Source: Antricoccus suffuscus
Lineage (GTDB): Bacteria > Actinomycetota > Actinomycetes > Mycobacteriales > Antricoccaceae
DNA length: 64,000 nt
Assembly (NCBI RefSeq): GCF_003003235.1
Contig: NZ_PVUE01000005.1
Coordinates: forward strand, 179,746 to 243,745
Direction of reading: 5' to 3'
In this document: piece after piece, positions 18,995 through 29,517 of the stretch
How the letters are laid out: the number at the start of each line of letters is the position of its first letter
Position numbering within the stretch: position 1 is the first letter of the stretch
Translations under genes and position numbers: made by a program
Notes under the pieces: generated by a model
Seen by the model: only the letters and a program-made list of their open reading frames with translations
What the model was told of the DNA's origin: nothing
Databases searched by the model: none

Positions 18995-20225
18995 GGGCTA
19001 TGTCGGTGCGGTAGTGGCTTCCGTCGAGTCGGATCCTCGCGATCTGCTCGTACGCCGCCGCCCGCGCCTCGCTGAGGTCCGCCCCGAGACCGACCACGCT
19101 GAGCACCCGTCCACCGGACGACACGATCGCGCCATCGACCGTCTTCGTGCCGGCATGCAGGATCATCGCCCGATCCGTCAGCGTGGCTGGTATGTCGATC
19201 GGGTCGCCCGTGCGCGGGCTCGCTGGATATCCCGCCGCGGCAAGTACGACGGTGACCGCGGCACCGGCCGCCCACTGAAGCGGCGGTAGCGCTTCGAGTT
19301 CTCCCCTGCTGGCCGCGCGCAACAACACGCCGAACGGAGACTGCAGCAGCGCGAGCACGGACTGCGTCTCCGGATCGCCGAACCGCGCGTTGAACTCGAC
19401 CACCCCCGTCCCCTTGCTGGTGAGAGCGAGGCCGACGTACAGCACCCCGGAGTACGGCGTACCCCGACGCGCCATCTCCTGCACGGCAGGTAGCGCGATG
19501 TCGCGGACGACCTCGTCGACCAATGTCGGCGGCGCCCACGGCAGCGGCGCGTAGGCACCCATACCGCCGGTGTTGGGTCCTTCGTCGTTGTCGCCGACTC
19601 GCTTGAAGTCCTGCGCCGGGATCAGCGGTACGACGGTCTCGCCGTCGGTGATGCAGAACAGCGATACCTCGGGCCCGTCCAAGAACTCCTCGATGACCAC
19701 AGCAGACCCGGCCTCAAGACACCCAGTCGCGTGCCGCACCGCGGCATCCCGGTCATCGGTAACGACGACTCCCTTGCCGGCGGCGAGGCCATCGTCCTTC
19801 ACAACGTACGTCGGCCCGAACTCATCCAACGCACGCTCCACTTCGGGCAGCGTCGTACACGAAAACGCCCGCGCGGTAGGGATTCCCGCCGATGCCATGA
19901 CTTCCTTGGCGAACGTTTTAGAGCCTTCCAAGTGCGCCGCTGCGGCCGAGGGGCCGAAACAGTCGATGCCAAGGGCGCGAACGGCATCGGCTGCACCGGC
20001 AACGAGAGGTACTTCCGGGCCGACCACGACCAGGTCGGCGCCGAGCTGTTGGGCAAGCGCCGCCACGGCATCCGCATCCGACACGTCGAGCGGATGAACC
20101 TCGCAGATCGCGGCTATACCGGCGTTTCCGGGCGCACACGCAAGCGATGTGACACCCGGATCACGCTGAAGCGCCGCAGCGATGGCGTGTTCACGCGCAC
20201 CTGCGCCGATGATGAGTACCTGCAC
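18972..20225 (-). CDS. purD: phosphoribosylamine-glycine ligase (GAR synthetase)
   Basis: PurD makes GAR from phosphoribosylamine, glycine and ATP, the second step of IMP synthesis. The 417-residue protein opens VLIIGAGAREHAIAAAL. The ATP-grasp segments AAGKGVVVTDD and VVIEEFLDGPEVSLF and the metal-site stretch VVEFNARFGDPETQSVL are clear. It stands alone, with a divergent GDPD gene upstream. Its 3' end overlaps the hypothetical gene at 18506-18994 by 23 bp tail to tail. Confidence 0.97.
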   Translation of the reverse strand: MQVLIIGAGAREHAIAAALQRDPGVTSLACAPGNAGIAAICEVHPLDVSDADAVAALAQQLGADLVVVGPEVPLVAGAADAVRALGIDCFGPSAAAAHLEGSKTFAKEVMASAGIPTARAFSCTTLPEVERALDEFGPTYVVKDDGLAAGKGVVVTDDRDAAVRHATGCLEAGSAVVIEEFLDGPEVSLFCITDGETVVPLIPAQDFKRVGDNDEGPNTGGMGAYAPLPWAPPTLVDEVVRDIALPAVQEMARRGTPYSGVLYVGLALTSKGTGVVEFNARFGDPETQSVLALLQSPFGVLLRAASRGELEALPPLQWAAGAAVTVVLAAAGYPASPRTGDPIDIPATLTDRAMILHAGTKTVDGAIVSSGGRVLSVVGLGADLSEARAAAYEQIARIRLDGSHYRTDIALKATSEA

Positions 20226-20292
20226 GCCTAGCTCCTACCGTGAGCGTTAACCAAACTTCCAGGGCACACCCTACTGACCACGTCCAGTGGCT

Positions 20293-20318
20293 CGATGACC
20301 GCACGGGCGCGGTCATCG
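20293..20318. promoter_or_regulatory. 10-bp-arm inverted repeat between purD and the GDPD gene
   Basis: CGATGACCGC at 20293-20302 and GCGGTCATCG at 20309-20318 are perfect complements around ACGGGC. The site is 68 bp upstream of purD and 83 bp before the GDPD start, in a divergent promoter region, so an operator is more likely than a terminator. No regulator is known. Confidence 0.45.
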
Positions 20319-20400
20319 GACATGTGATTCACGCCAACAATTCGCCTCGATTTCGCGCGCCGGACGAGCATCTTCGACTTTCCGCCCTCACACTTGAGTT

Positions 20401-21441
20401 GTGGACCTGTTCGACGCGACCCCAGACGCAATGTCCCCAACACGCCTATCTGCGCCGCCTGGCCTTCCCGGTCCGCGACGGCCATACGTGATCGCCCACC
20501 GCGGGGCCTCCGGCTACCGACCCGAGCACACGCTCGCGGCGTACCAGCTCGCAATTGCCTTGGGCGCAGACTTCATCGAACCGGACCTGGTGTCCACCTC
20601 GGACGGCGTGCTGGTGGCCCGCCACGAGAGCAACATCGCCCAAACGACCGACGTTGCAGACCATCCAGAGTTCGCCGCCCGGCATGCGACCAAGGTCATC
20701 GACGGCATCGAACAGACCGGCTGGTTTACCGAAGACTTCACCTTCGCCGAGCTACGCACCTTGCGCGCCGTCGAGAGACTACCGGAGCTGCGGCGGACAA
20801 ATGCCTTGTATAACGGGGATTTCCTGGTGCCCAGCCTCGAGGAGATCCTTGATCTCGCTGGCCGGTTCTCGACCCCGCACCGAAAGATAGGTGTCTACCC
20901 CGAGACGAAGCACCCGACGTACTTCCGCGCTCTTGGCCTGCCGCTCGAGCCGGCCCTCCTCGGCGCACTTGACTCGCGCCGTCTCAACCACCGCGGCGCG
21001 CCGATCTTCATCCAGTCCTTCGAAGTCAGCAATCTGCGAGCGCTGCGACAGATCACCGACGTACCGCTGATCCAGCTGCTCAAACACGAAGGTCGCGCTG
21101 CCGATCACAGCCTCACGAGCTACCCGGAGATGCTCACCGCAGCCGGTCTGGCAGGGATCGCGTCGTACGCCGACGGCATCGGCCCGGACAAGCGGGTTGT
21201 GGATGCCGCGCTCGTAACCGAAGCGCATGCACTCGGACTCCAAGTGCATCCGTGGACGTTTCGTGCCGAGAACTGCTTTCTTGAACCCGCGCACCGTTCC
21301 GGAGAGGCCAACGAAGAGTACGGCGATCTGGCCGCCGAGATCCGCACGGTCCTCGACTGCGGAGTCGACGGCATTTTCTGCGACTTCCCCGACATCGCCG
21401 CCGCGGCCATCAACGACCTGGTACTCGTCCGCGAGTGGTAG
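20401..21441 (+). CDS. glycerophosphodiester phosphodiesterase
   Basis: A GDPD-family enzyme (346 aa) that hydrolyses glycerophosphodiesters to sn-glycerol 3-phosphate and an alcohol. The catalytic opening AHRGASGYRPEHT (H33, R34, E42) is present, as are the metal residues E60 and D62 in IEPDLVSTSDG and the second catalytic His75 in ARHES. The usual PENT is PEHT here. The C-terminal ELDCGVDGIFCDFPD-like segment is conserved. There is no signal peptide, suggesting cytoplasmic action. GTG 20401 is used; ATG 20431 is an alternative, and neither has a strong ribosome site. Confidence 0.93.
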   Translation: MDLFDATPDAMSPTRLSAPPGLPGPRRPYVIAHRGASGYRPEHTLAAYQLAIALGADFIEPDLVSTSDGVLVARHESNIAQTTDVADHPEFAARHATKVIDGIEQTGWFTEDFTFAELRTLRAVERLPELRRTNALYNGDFLVPSLEEILDLAGRFSTPHRKIGVYPETKHPTYFRALGLPLEPALLGALDSRRLNHRGAPIFIQSFEVSNLRALRQITDVPLIQLLKHEGRAADHSLTSYPEMLTAAGLAGIASYADGIGPDKRVVDAALVTEAHALGLQVHPWTFRAENCFLEPAHRSGEANEEYGDLAAEIRTVLDCGVDGIFCDFPDIAAAAINDLVLVREW

Positions 21442-21474
21442 GACGTCGGCCCGTCTAGGTATTACTCTCGGGTG

Positions 21475-22263
21475 ATGACCGACACCAACCTGGAACAACC
21501 CCTCGCGTTCACCGACGAAGGAAATCCCGCCGGTCCGCCGGTGGTGCTGAGCAGCTCTCTCGGCACCACCCGCGCGATGTGGGATCCGCAGGTCGACGCC
21601 CTCGGTGCGCAGTTCCGCGTCGTACGTTTCGACCACCTCGGCCACGGTCAGTCCGACGTACCGGCCGGGCCTTATACGCTCGACCAACTCGGGCAAAACG
21701 TCCTGCGACTCATGGATAGTCTCGCGATTGACAAGACGTCATTCGTCGGGCTGTCGATGGGCGGGATCATCGGCATGTGGCTCGGCGTACACGCGCCGGA
21801 CCGGTTGCACCGACTCGTGCTCATGTGCACGGCCGCGCACTTCCCCACCGAGGAGTCATGGCGCGAGCGGGCCGCGACGGTCCGAGCACACGGAGTCGCC
21901 GCGGTCTCCGAGTCCGTCCTCGACCGATGGTTCACCGACGACCTGCGCGCCACCGATCCGGACTCGGTCGCGCCGTACCTCGCGATGGTGCGGGCGACAC
22001 CGGCCGAGGGGTACGCCGGCAGCTGCGAGGCGCTCGGCGGCGCCGACCTGCGTGAGGAGATCCGGACCATCTCCGCGCCGACCCTTGCCATCGCCGGCGC
22101 GGATGACCCATCCACCACTCCCGAGGCCCTGCGTTTCATCGCCGAACGGGTGCCGGGCGCGCAGCTGGAGATCGTGCCGCAAGCAGCGCACCTGGCCAAC
22201 GTCGAACAACCGGACACTGTCAACACGCTCCTGCTCACCCATCTCGCCGGGCAAGGGACGTGA
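21475..22263 (+). CDS. pcaD: 3-oxoadipate enol-lactonase (alpha/beta hydrolase)
   Basis: PcaD opens 3-oxoadipate enol-lactone to 3-oxoadipate in the protocatechuate/catechol branch of aromatic degradation. The alpha/beta-hydrolase triad is visible: Ser94 in GLSMGG, Asp in AGADDPSTTPE, and His in PQAAHLANVEQP. RFDHLGHGQSDVPAGPYT is very typical of PcaD. The start is the ATG at 21475. It overlaps the IclR gene by 4 bp. No other pca gene (pcaGH, B, C, IJ, F) is in the window, so the substrate call rests on similarity. Confidence 0.85.
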   Translation: MTDTNLEQPLAFTDEGNPAGPPVVLSSSLGTTRAMWDPQVDALGAQFRVVRFDHLGHGQSDVPAGPYTLDQLGQNVLRLMDSLAIDKTSFVGLSMGGIIGMWLGVHAPDRLHRLVLMCTAAHFPTEESWRERAATVRAHGVAAVSESVLDRWFTDDLRATDPDSVAPYLAMVRATPAEGYAGSCEALGGADLREEIRTISAPTLAIAGADDPSTTPEALRFIAERVPGAQLEIVPQAAHLANVEQPDTVNTLLLTHLAGQGT

Positions 22264-23087
22264 CGGAGGAGGCAGACTCGCGGCGGCACTATGTGCAGTC
22301 GCTCGCCAGAGGACTAACGGTGCTCGGCTGCTTCGACGCCGACCACCAACAGCGAACGTTGAGCAGCGTCGCGGCCGCGACAGGGCTCACACGGGCCTCG
22401 GCGCGCAGGTTTCTGCTGACCCTCGTCGACCTTGGGTACGTCGCTCGCGACGGCGATCAGTTCTCGCTGCGCCCAGCGGTGCTCAATATCGGACGCGCCT
22501 ACCTCTCGATGCTGACCCTGCCCGAACTTGCCGAGCCGCATATGCGAGCGCTTTCGACCGAGATCGGCGAGGCGGTCAGCCTGTGCATCCTGGACGAAGG
22601 GGACGCCGTCGTCGTTGCACAAAGCCGGCCGGGACGCAGCGGCCTCGTCTCAACGTCGATCGGCAGTCGGCTGCACGCCAACTCCTCGGCGGCCGGCCGC
22701 TGCCTGCTGGCCGGGCTGAGCGAGGATGACCTGATCGGATGGCTGCGGAACGCCGAGATTCCCAAGCTGACGAAGCACACGAACGTCAATAAGTCAGAGA
22801 TCCTCGACGCGATCCGCGCCGTACGCCGAGCCGGTTACAGCGTGGTCGACGAAGAGTTCCGGATGGGAATCAGCGCGATCGCGATGCCGATCTATCAGGC
22901 CTCCGACACCCCGACCGCCGCGATTACCCTGTCGGCGCGCTCGCGGAGGGTCTCCGCGGAAGCGCTTGTCCAGAAGATGTTGCCTAAGCTTCAGCTGACC
23001 GCCCATGCGATCGAGTCCGACCTCGCGCGACGTTCGTACGAACGTCAGCATCCAGATCCGGTCGGCAACCGCTACCAGCCCAATTGA
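22260..23087 (+). CDS. IclR-family regulator, PcaR/PcaU/PobR type
   Basis: A 275-residue IclR-type regulator. The winged helix lies at about residues 15-75 (VQSLARGLTVLGCF, then AAATGLTRASARRFLLTL) and the effector domain follows, with LHANSSAAGRCLLAGLS and EEFRMGISAIAMPI. The opening motif is characteristic of the PcaR subgroup, which senses 3-oxoadipate or related acids. The GTG start overlaps the pcaD stop by 4 bp, so enzyme and regulator are translationally coupled. Confidence 0.9.
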   Translation: MTEEADSRRHYVQSLARGLTVLGCFDADHQQRTLSSVAAATGLTRASARRFLLTLVDLGYVARDGDQFSLRPAVLNIGRAYLSMLTLPELAEPHMRALSTEIGEAVSLCILDEGDAVVVAQSRPGRSGLVSTSIGSRLHANSSAAGRCLLAGLSEDDLIGWLRNAEIPKLTKHTNVNKSEILDAIRAVRRAGYSVVDEEFRMGISAIAMPIYQASDTPTAAITLSARSRRVSAEALVQKMLPKLQLTAHAIESDLARRSYERQHPDPVGNRYQPN

Positions 23088-23117
23088 CCGTCGCCTGCCG
23101 CCGCGAGCGCCCGGCGA

Positions 23118-24404
<1,287 letters not shown>

Positions 24405-24551
24405 TCAGCACCCCAATATCGTCGTTGCGGAATCGTCGTTCGATCGTGTCACCAAACTGAAAACGGCGGCCTGGCCGCCCCGTACAGAGTAGACCAGAGC
24501 CCTCACTAGGCTCGACCGGAAACAGTTCGTTGCTGAATTGAGAGGTGCGCG

Positions 24552-25310
24552 TTGCCGCTAGTCATTGCCGACGAGACTGCCGACTCAGCAGTCTGGGCCG
24601 GGCTCGTCACCGAGGTCACGCATTGGTCCGGTACGCCGCAACGCGACGAGGTACGCCGTACCGTTCGGGCAGCCGGGGACGACGGAATCGCCGTCCATGG
24701 ATCGCTGCAGACTCTTCATCGCGTCATCGAGGGCCTACACCGATCGGGGCGCGCCAGCGAGGTGCCGGTCGCTTTCGTGGCCGGCGCAAACAGTGATGAG
24801 GAGACGGCAATGTTCTGCCGGCTACTCGACCTCGACACAGGGCCCGACGCCGTCAGCCACGCGCTCGGTGATCCACCCGTTCGGCTCGCATTGGCTCGGG
24901 ACGACATCGGCGGCGTACTCCTGCACAGCGGCGAACTGACACGTACGCCGACCCTGAAACCGTTTGGCGCACAGGCATTCCACGATGACGCCATGATCGC
25001 GAACGGCAAGATCGGCGCGCTGCGCGTCGTACCGGACTACGGCAACAGCGGCCTCGGCGTACGGGCGTCCGTCGTACCGCCGGGTCGTGGTTCGACCAAA
25101 CGAACCCTCGGGCGCGCCGTACAAATCGCCTGCGACGAAGTGCATGTCGAGATCGACGGGATCGACCTGGACAAGACGCTCACCAAGCGCACCTGGTACG
25201 TCGACGATCGAGCGCACTGGCTCCTGCGGGGAGCGACAATCCCACTCCCCTATGAGCCGCAGATCCCCGGCCCGGATCGCAATCCGTTCCGGCTCCGCCG
25301 TCGCTTCTGA
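24552..25310 (+). CDS. degenerate diacylglycerol-kinase-like protein
   Basis: A 252-residue protein that seems to follow the diacylglycerol/lipid kinase layout. A loop-helix HGSLQTLHRVIEGLHRSG stands where active members have GGDGTLNEVVNGL. Next comes VPVAFVAGANSDEETAMFCR where they have IPLGTGNDFAR. The C-terminal VHVEIDGIDLD resembles the DGE-containing end. The glycine-rich nucleotide loop is not conserved, so catalysis is doubtful. The likeness is by eye and moderate. The start is TTG at 24552 with AGAGG 6 nt upstream. It is divergent from purA. Confidence 0.6.
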   Translation: MPLVIADETADSAVWAGLVTEVTHWSGTPQRDEVRRTVRAAGDDGIAVHGSLQTLHRVIEGLHRSGRASEVPVAFVAGANSDEETAMFCRLLDLDTGPDAVSHALGDPPVRLALARDDIGGVLLHSGELTRTPTLKPFGAQAFHDDAMIANGKIGALRVVPDYGNSGLGVRASVVPPGRGSTKRTLGRAVQIACDEVHVEIDGIDLDKTLTKRTWYVDDRAHWLLRGATIPLPYEPQIPGPDRNPFRLRRRF

Positions 25311-25325
25311 TCCCCCACGAAGCCG

Positions 25326-25745
25326 CTATTTCGCTTGCAGCGCGGCCAAAGCCTCCGGATCGCTGTCGTTCAGCAGTTGAATGAGCCGGTCGTACTCCTC
25401 GGTCTCACCGATTTGCTGTGCCGCGTTAGCGAGGACGAAGAAGCACCGCAGTACACCGCGGTTGGGCTCGTGGTTCCACGGGACCGCGCCAAAGCCCTTC
25501 CATCCGCTACGCCGCAGCGCATCGAGCCCTCGGTGATAGCCGGTGCGAGCGTACGCATACGCCTCGATTACCCGTCCGTCAGCAATTGCCCGTTCGGCTA
25601 GCGTCGCCCAAGCAGCGCTGTACGTCGGGTAGCTCGCGGCCACCTCTGCCGGATCGTCTCCACCAGTAAGTCTCCGTGCCGCGTCGGGGTTGTCGGTCAG
25701 CTTCGTGGACGGCGGTTGCGCCATCAAGTCTTCGCCTATAGCCAT
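25326..25745 (-). CDS. DUF3151 family protein
   Basis: About 139 residues matching the actinobacterial DUF3151 family. It contains GGDDPAEVAASYPTYSAAWA, the helical YAYARTGYHRGLDALRRSGW and the conserved VPWNHEPNRGVLRCFFVL. Function is unknown; it is probably cytoplasmic and helical. The ATG at 25745 is used; an in-frame ATG 21 nt later (MAQPPSTKL) is equally possible. It is convergent with the DAGK-like gene, with only 15 bp between stops. Confidence 0.9.
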   Translation of the reverse strand: MAIGEDLMAQPPSTKLTDNPDAARRLTGGDDPAEVAASYPTYSAAWATLAERAIADGRVIEAYAYARTGYHRGLDALRRSGWKGFGAVPWNHEPNRGVLRCFFVLANAAQQIGETEEYDRLIQLLNDSDPEALAALQAK

Positions 25746-25920
25746 GCGCCCATCATGCCAGTCTCCCCGCGAGCACCGGCGTGACCAGGAGTTGTCTTTA
25801 CGGGCCAGACTCCGTGCCGATGTGCGCGTGACCCTTGACACACAGGTGCCGAGCGACGTACCAATTTAGAACGGAGTTCTGATATCTCGTCCAGTCCCAA
25901 GGCGCCACGGAGAGGTCACG

Positions 25921-27285
25921 ATGAAATTCTCGTACGTTCGCGAACTTGATGACTACCCACTGGGTGGCCGACGAATGAAGATCCTGACAATGGCGGTGCT
26001 TGCCAGTCTGATCTGTTCCTACGAAGGCGTGATCGCGCCGATTGTCACGCTGCTGTTGCATGACCTCAACATGGACCTGGCGACGTATGGCTCGATCTCG
26101 GCAGCCGCTGCGATAGTCGGCGCGTTTGCCGGACTCTACGGCGGTCATCTCACCGACAAGGTCGGACGGGTGAAGCTTCTGGTGCCGCTCATGTTGCTCA
26201 CCAGCCTACTGTGCTTTGCCATGACCCTCGTTCACTCGCCAACTCAGCTGCTCTACGCGCGGATCATCATGGCATTCATCGACGGCATCGCGATCGCGAG
26301 CACCGCACCGCTAGTACGCGACTTCTCGCCGCGCATGGGCCGCGCGCAGGCCTTCGGCTTCTGGACCTGGGGTCCGGTCGGGGCCAACTTCATTGCCGCG
26401 GCGATCGCCGCGGCAACACTGCCGCTGTTCAACGACTCCTGGCGTTCCCAGTTCATCATCATGGGTTGCATATCGTTCGTCGCCTCGATCGCGATCGCCC
26501 TCAACATCGCCGAACTTTCGCCGACCCTGCGCGCGACGATCCTCAAGACCGAACTCCAGGCAATGGGCAAAGCGGACGAAACCACGCCGGCTAGATTCAG
26601 AGACCTGTTGCCGCACAAGGTCATCTGGGCACACTGCGTAGGAATCGCGTTCTGGCTCGTGCTCTATCTGACGCTGACCGTCTATGGCCAAACGATGCTC
26701 GAACAAACCTTTGACCGTACGCCGGCCGAGGCCTCCCAGATCATGATGGCGTTCTGGATCGTGGATCTCGGGACCGTCATCCTGTTCGGGCGGTGGTCGG
26801 ACAAGATTCAGCTACGACGTATCTTCTCAATCGTCGGTACTGTGGTTTCGCTCGTGCTGCTGACGTTCCTCATCGTGCTCATGGGGGATGCGAATACCTC
26901 CAACCTCACGCTGATGGTCACCGGTGCGCTACTCGGGTCGGCGATGGGGGCGGCGTACAGCCCGTGGATGGCCAACTACTCGGAAAACGCCGAAGATATC
27001 GATCCGCGTCTGCAGGGCACAGCGTTTGGGCTCTTCTCATTCGTCATCAAGGTGATCCTCGTGGCCGTGCTTATCGTCGCACCGCTCGTCGTCGCGGCCG
27101 CAAACTGGCAGGCGTGGATCATCGTCACGGCGGTCTGCATGGCGCTGTTCGGTATCGCCAGCGTCTTCTTCAAAGGCCCCTGGTTCAACGCTAAGAACCA
27201 GCCACCCACTGGCGATACCGTCGAGGACGTGGCAGTGCCTGTCGCGGAAATCCCCGTTGAGGAGATCCCCGTCGGGACTCGCTAG
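25921..27285 (+). CDS. MFS transporter
   Basis: A 454-residue major facilitator with about 12 helices. The loop 2-3 signature is GGHLTDKVGRVKL near residues 79-91, with a related FGRWSDKIQLRR in the second half. A cytoplasmic loop (ELQAMGKADETTPARFRDLL) separates the two six-helix halves. The C-terminal tail is acidic with repeated VPVAEIPVEEIPV. GGAG precedes the ATG. The substrate is unknown. It is convergent with the substrate-binding-protein gene across a strong hairpin and is not obviously part of that regulon. Confidence 0.9.
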   Translation: MKFSYVRELDDYPLGGRRMKILTMAVLASLICSYEGVIAPIVTLLLHDLNMDLATYGSISAAAAIVGAFAGLYGGHLTDKVGRVKLLVPLMLLTSLLCFAMTLVHSPTQLLYARIIMAFIDGIAIASTAPLVRDFSPRMGRAQAFGFWTWGPVGANFIAAAIAAATLPLFNDSWRSQFIIMGCISFVASIAIALNIAELSPTLRATILKTELQAMGKADETTPARFRDLLPHKVIWAHCVGIAFWLVLYLTLTVYGQTMLEQTFDRTPAEASQIMMAFWIVDLGTVILFGRWSDKIQLRRIFSIVGTVVSLVLLTFLIVLMGDANTSNLTLMVTGALLGSAMGAAYSPWMANYSENAEDIDPRLQGTAFGLFSFVIKVILVAVLIVAPLVVAAANWQAWIIVTAVCMALFGIASVFFKGPWFNAKNQPPTGDTVEDVAVPVAEIPVEEIPVGTR

Positions 27286-27328
27286 ACGTCACCAACCGCC
27301 GGGACTAGGTCGGCCGTGAAGACAAATA

Positions 27329-27360
27329 GGTGAGGGGCACGGTTTCCCGTGCCCCTCACC
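27329..27360. terminator. bidirectional hairpin terminator
   Basis: Perfect 14-bp arms GGTGAGGGGCACGG (27329-27342) and CCGTGCCCCTCACC (27347-27360) with a TTTC loop, followed on the plus strand by a T-rich stretch. It sits between the convergent MFS stop (27285) and substrate-binding-protein stop (27385). Confidence 0.88.
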
Positions 27361-27384
27361 AGTTTCTGGTTTTCGTTCAAACAG

Positions 27385-29028
27385 TTACTTGCGGGTAGGC
27401 GAGGTCTCGTCCATCCACATGTTCATCACGTGCCGGTAGCCGTACTCGGGCTGCGGGTAAATATCGTGAATGTAACCGCCGTACAACGTGAGTGCGTTGT
27501 AGTTGTAGAGCATTACCGGGTTCATGACGTTCTTGATGATGTACTTCTGGATGTCTTGCAACTCGGTGTTGCGCTTGTCGGGATCCATGATCGAGCGCTG
27601 GTCCAGGATCATCTCGTCCAGCTTCGGATCGTTGATGTTGTACCAGTTACGGGTGCCCTTGGAGTAGTACATGCTGATCAGGAAGTCGTCCGCGGTCAGC
27701 CACGGCGTCTGCAGGCCCTGACCCGACTTGTAGTTTTTCGTGGGCCAGCTCTTGCCGATGTACGTGCCATAGTCCTGGACGTCGATGTTGGCCTTAATAC
27801 CAATCTTCGCCAGGTCCTCCTGGACCCACTGAGCCTCGTTGACCACAACCTCGCCGTAGCCGGTCGTCACCATCATCGTGGTCTCAAAGCCGTCCGGATA
27901 GCCGGCCTCAGTCAGTAGCTTCTTCGCGGCCTCCACGTCGTACGGCTGCAGCTTCTTGACCTCCTCGGGACTCAGCGCGCCGACGGCGTAGCTACTGACC
28001 GGCCCGGTCAGAGCGCCTCCCGGGCGAACCGTGTTCATCATTCCCTCCCGGTCGATCGCCATCGAGATTGCCTGGCGCACCTTGAGATTTTGGAATGGTT
28101 CCTCGGCCATGTTCATGTAGAACATTGCCGGCGAGTAGAGCTCTTTGGTCACGTAAGTGTCAGGGTTGGTCTTCAAGACCGCGTTGACCGTGTCCATGTC
28201 AGTCACCGTGCCGACCACATCGATCTTGCCGGTACGCAACGCGGCCACTGATGCGGCAGTATCGGGGATGTTGATGTATTCGACACCGTCAAGATAGGGC
28301 TTGTTCTTGACGTAGTAGTCAGGGTTCTTCACATAGGTGCGGCTCTTGTCCTTCGCCCATTCCGTGAGGATGAACGGGCCGGTGCCGATCGCCTGCTCCT
28401 GCAGGTTGAACTGTCCGGACGTGCCCTCGCACGGCAGCATCCACAGGTTGTTGCCAGCCAGCTTGTAGGCCATATCTGGATATGGCTTGTCGAGGTTGAA
28501 CACCACCGTGTAGTCATCCGGCGTGTCGACCGACGTCACGGCGCTGACATCACCCTTTTGATGACCGCGTTCCTTGATCGCAGCGATCGTGCAAGCTACA
28601 TCCTTAGAGGTGAACTCGCGGCCGCTGACCGGCGCGACGTTCTGCCACTTGACGCCCTTACGCAAGTGGAAGGTCCACGTCAGCCCGTCGTCGGACATCT
28701 CCCACTTCTCGGCCAGGTCTCCCTCGAGTTCGTCGGTGCCGAATGGCACGTCCTTGCCGATCTTGTAGTCGATCAATTTGCTGTAGGAGTAGCCGATCGC
28801 GTACATCGTCTGATACGACGGGTCCTTGATCGGATCCAACGACGGCGGGTCAGCCGGCGTCGCAATCCTTAACACGCCCCCGTTTTGAGGTGGACCAGCA
28901 TCCTTCTGCTGATTCACCTTTACATCGTTCTTGTCGCCACTGGAACCGCTAAAACACCCAGTAGTCAACAAGAGCGATGCCGCCGTTACACCCAGCAGGC
29001 GCACTGCGCGTGAATTGAATTTGAACAC
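27385..29028 (-). CDS. family-5 ABC transporter substrate-binding lipoprotein, copy 1
   Basis: A 547-residue extracytoplasmic solute receptor of the DppA/OppA/NikA type (SBP family 5). The signal peptide ends in the lipobox LLTTGC with Cys25 as the lipidated residue, so it is anchored outside the membrane. The family block GTGPFILTEWAKDKSR and the closing DIYPQPEYGYRHVMNMWMDE are visible. It is a close paralog of the 33840-35489 protein. It lies downstream of the permease gene but behind its own TetR-type promoter (29348-29394), giving a long leader of about 330 nt. Ligand unknown: peptides, but also sugars or organic acids, occur in this family. Confidence 0.95.
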   Translation of the reverse strand: MFKFNSRAVRLLGVTAASLLLTTGCFSGSSGDKNDVKVNQQKDAGPPQNGGVLRIATPADPPSLDPIKDPSYQTMYAIGYSYSKLIDYKIGKDVPFGTDELEGDLAEKWEMSDDGLTWTFHLRKGVKWQNVAPVSGREFTSKDVACTIAAIKERGHQKGDVSAVTSVDTPDDYTVVFNLDKPYPDMAYKLAGNNLWMLPCEGTSGQFNLQEQAIGTGPFILTEWAKDKSRTYVKNPDYYVKNKPYLDGVEYINIPDTAASVAALRTGKIDVVGTVTDMDTVNAVLKTNPDTYVTKELYSPAMFYMNMAEEPFQNLKVRQAISMAIDREGMMNTVRPGGALTGPVSSYAVGALSPEEVKKLQPYDVEAAKKLLTEAGYPDGFETTMMVTTGYGEVVVNEAQWVQEDLAKIGIKANIDVQDYGTYIGKSWPTKNYKSGQGLQTPWLTADDFLISMYYSKGTRNWYNINDPKLDEMILDQRSIMDPDKRNTELQDIQKYIIKNVMNPVMLYNYNALTLYGGYIHDIYPQPEYGYRHVMNMWMDETSPTRK

Positions 29029-29347
29029 CGTGACTCTTCCTTTTGTTGTAGGTATGGGCTTCCTGTTGTAGGGATGGGTCTCATTAATCTGTGGTGTAAG
29101 TGGCCTGCAGATCGGTGGTGCGCATGGGTTTCAGCACGAATGCACCGGATCGAGAAAGTCGCGCGCCTCCCCGCAGCGCAAAACCCTTACGCAATTTCGA
29201 ATAGGACACCCGTCGCGATCGACAAAGCTAACGCAACGGCGAGGCCGAACAATGGCTAGCGCTCCTACAATGAAGCGATTCCATAGCAGACCCAGCCTGC
29301 GTTTTGATCATTTATGGAAATACTCGTACCAGTAATTTCGGTGAATA

Positions 29348-29394
29348 CTAGAATTGCGTTTCAGGAGATTAACCCCTGTGCGTAGGGGTGTCAA
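29348..29394 (-). promoter_or_regulatory. promoter A with 17-bp TetR-type operator (substrate-binding protein 1)
   Basis: On the minus strand TTGACA (29389-29394), a 17-nt spacer and TAATCT (29366-29371) form a near-consensus sigma-70-type promoter. One nucleotide further is the operator CTGAAAC-GCA-ATTCTAG (29348-29364), which spans the expected start site. The spacer itself is an inverted repeat (ACCCCT...AGGGGT). The same layout recurs in promoters B, C and E. Confidence 0.8.
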
Positions 29395-29517
29395 CGCTCA
29401 CACCAACCAAACGGCGCTTCCACAGCCATTCGTGTCCGACCCGTAACCAAACAAGCCGCCTTTGTGCGCTTGGGGCACCAGAAGGCCTGCCACGTAACGA
29501 TGTTGCGCGGGTAGGTG

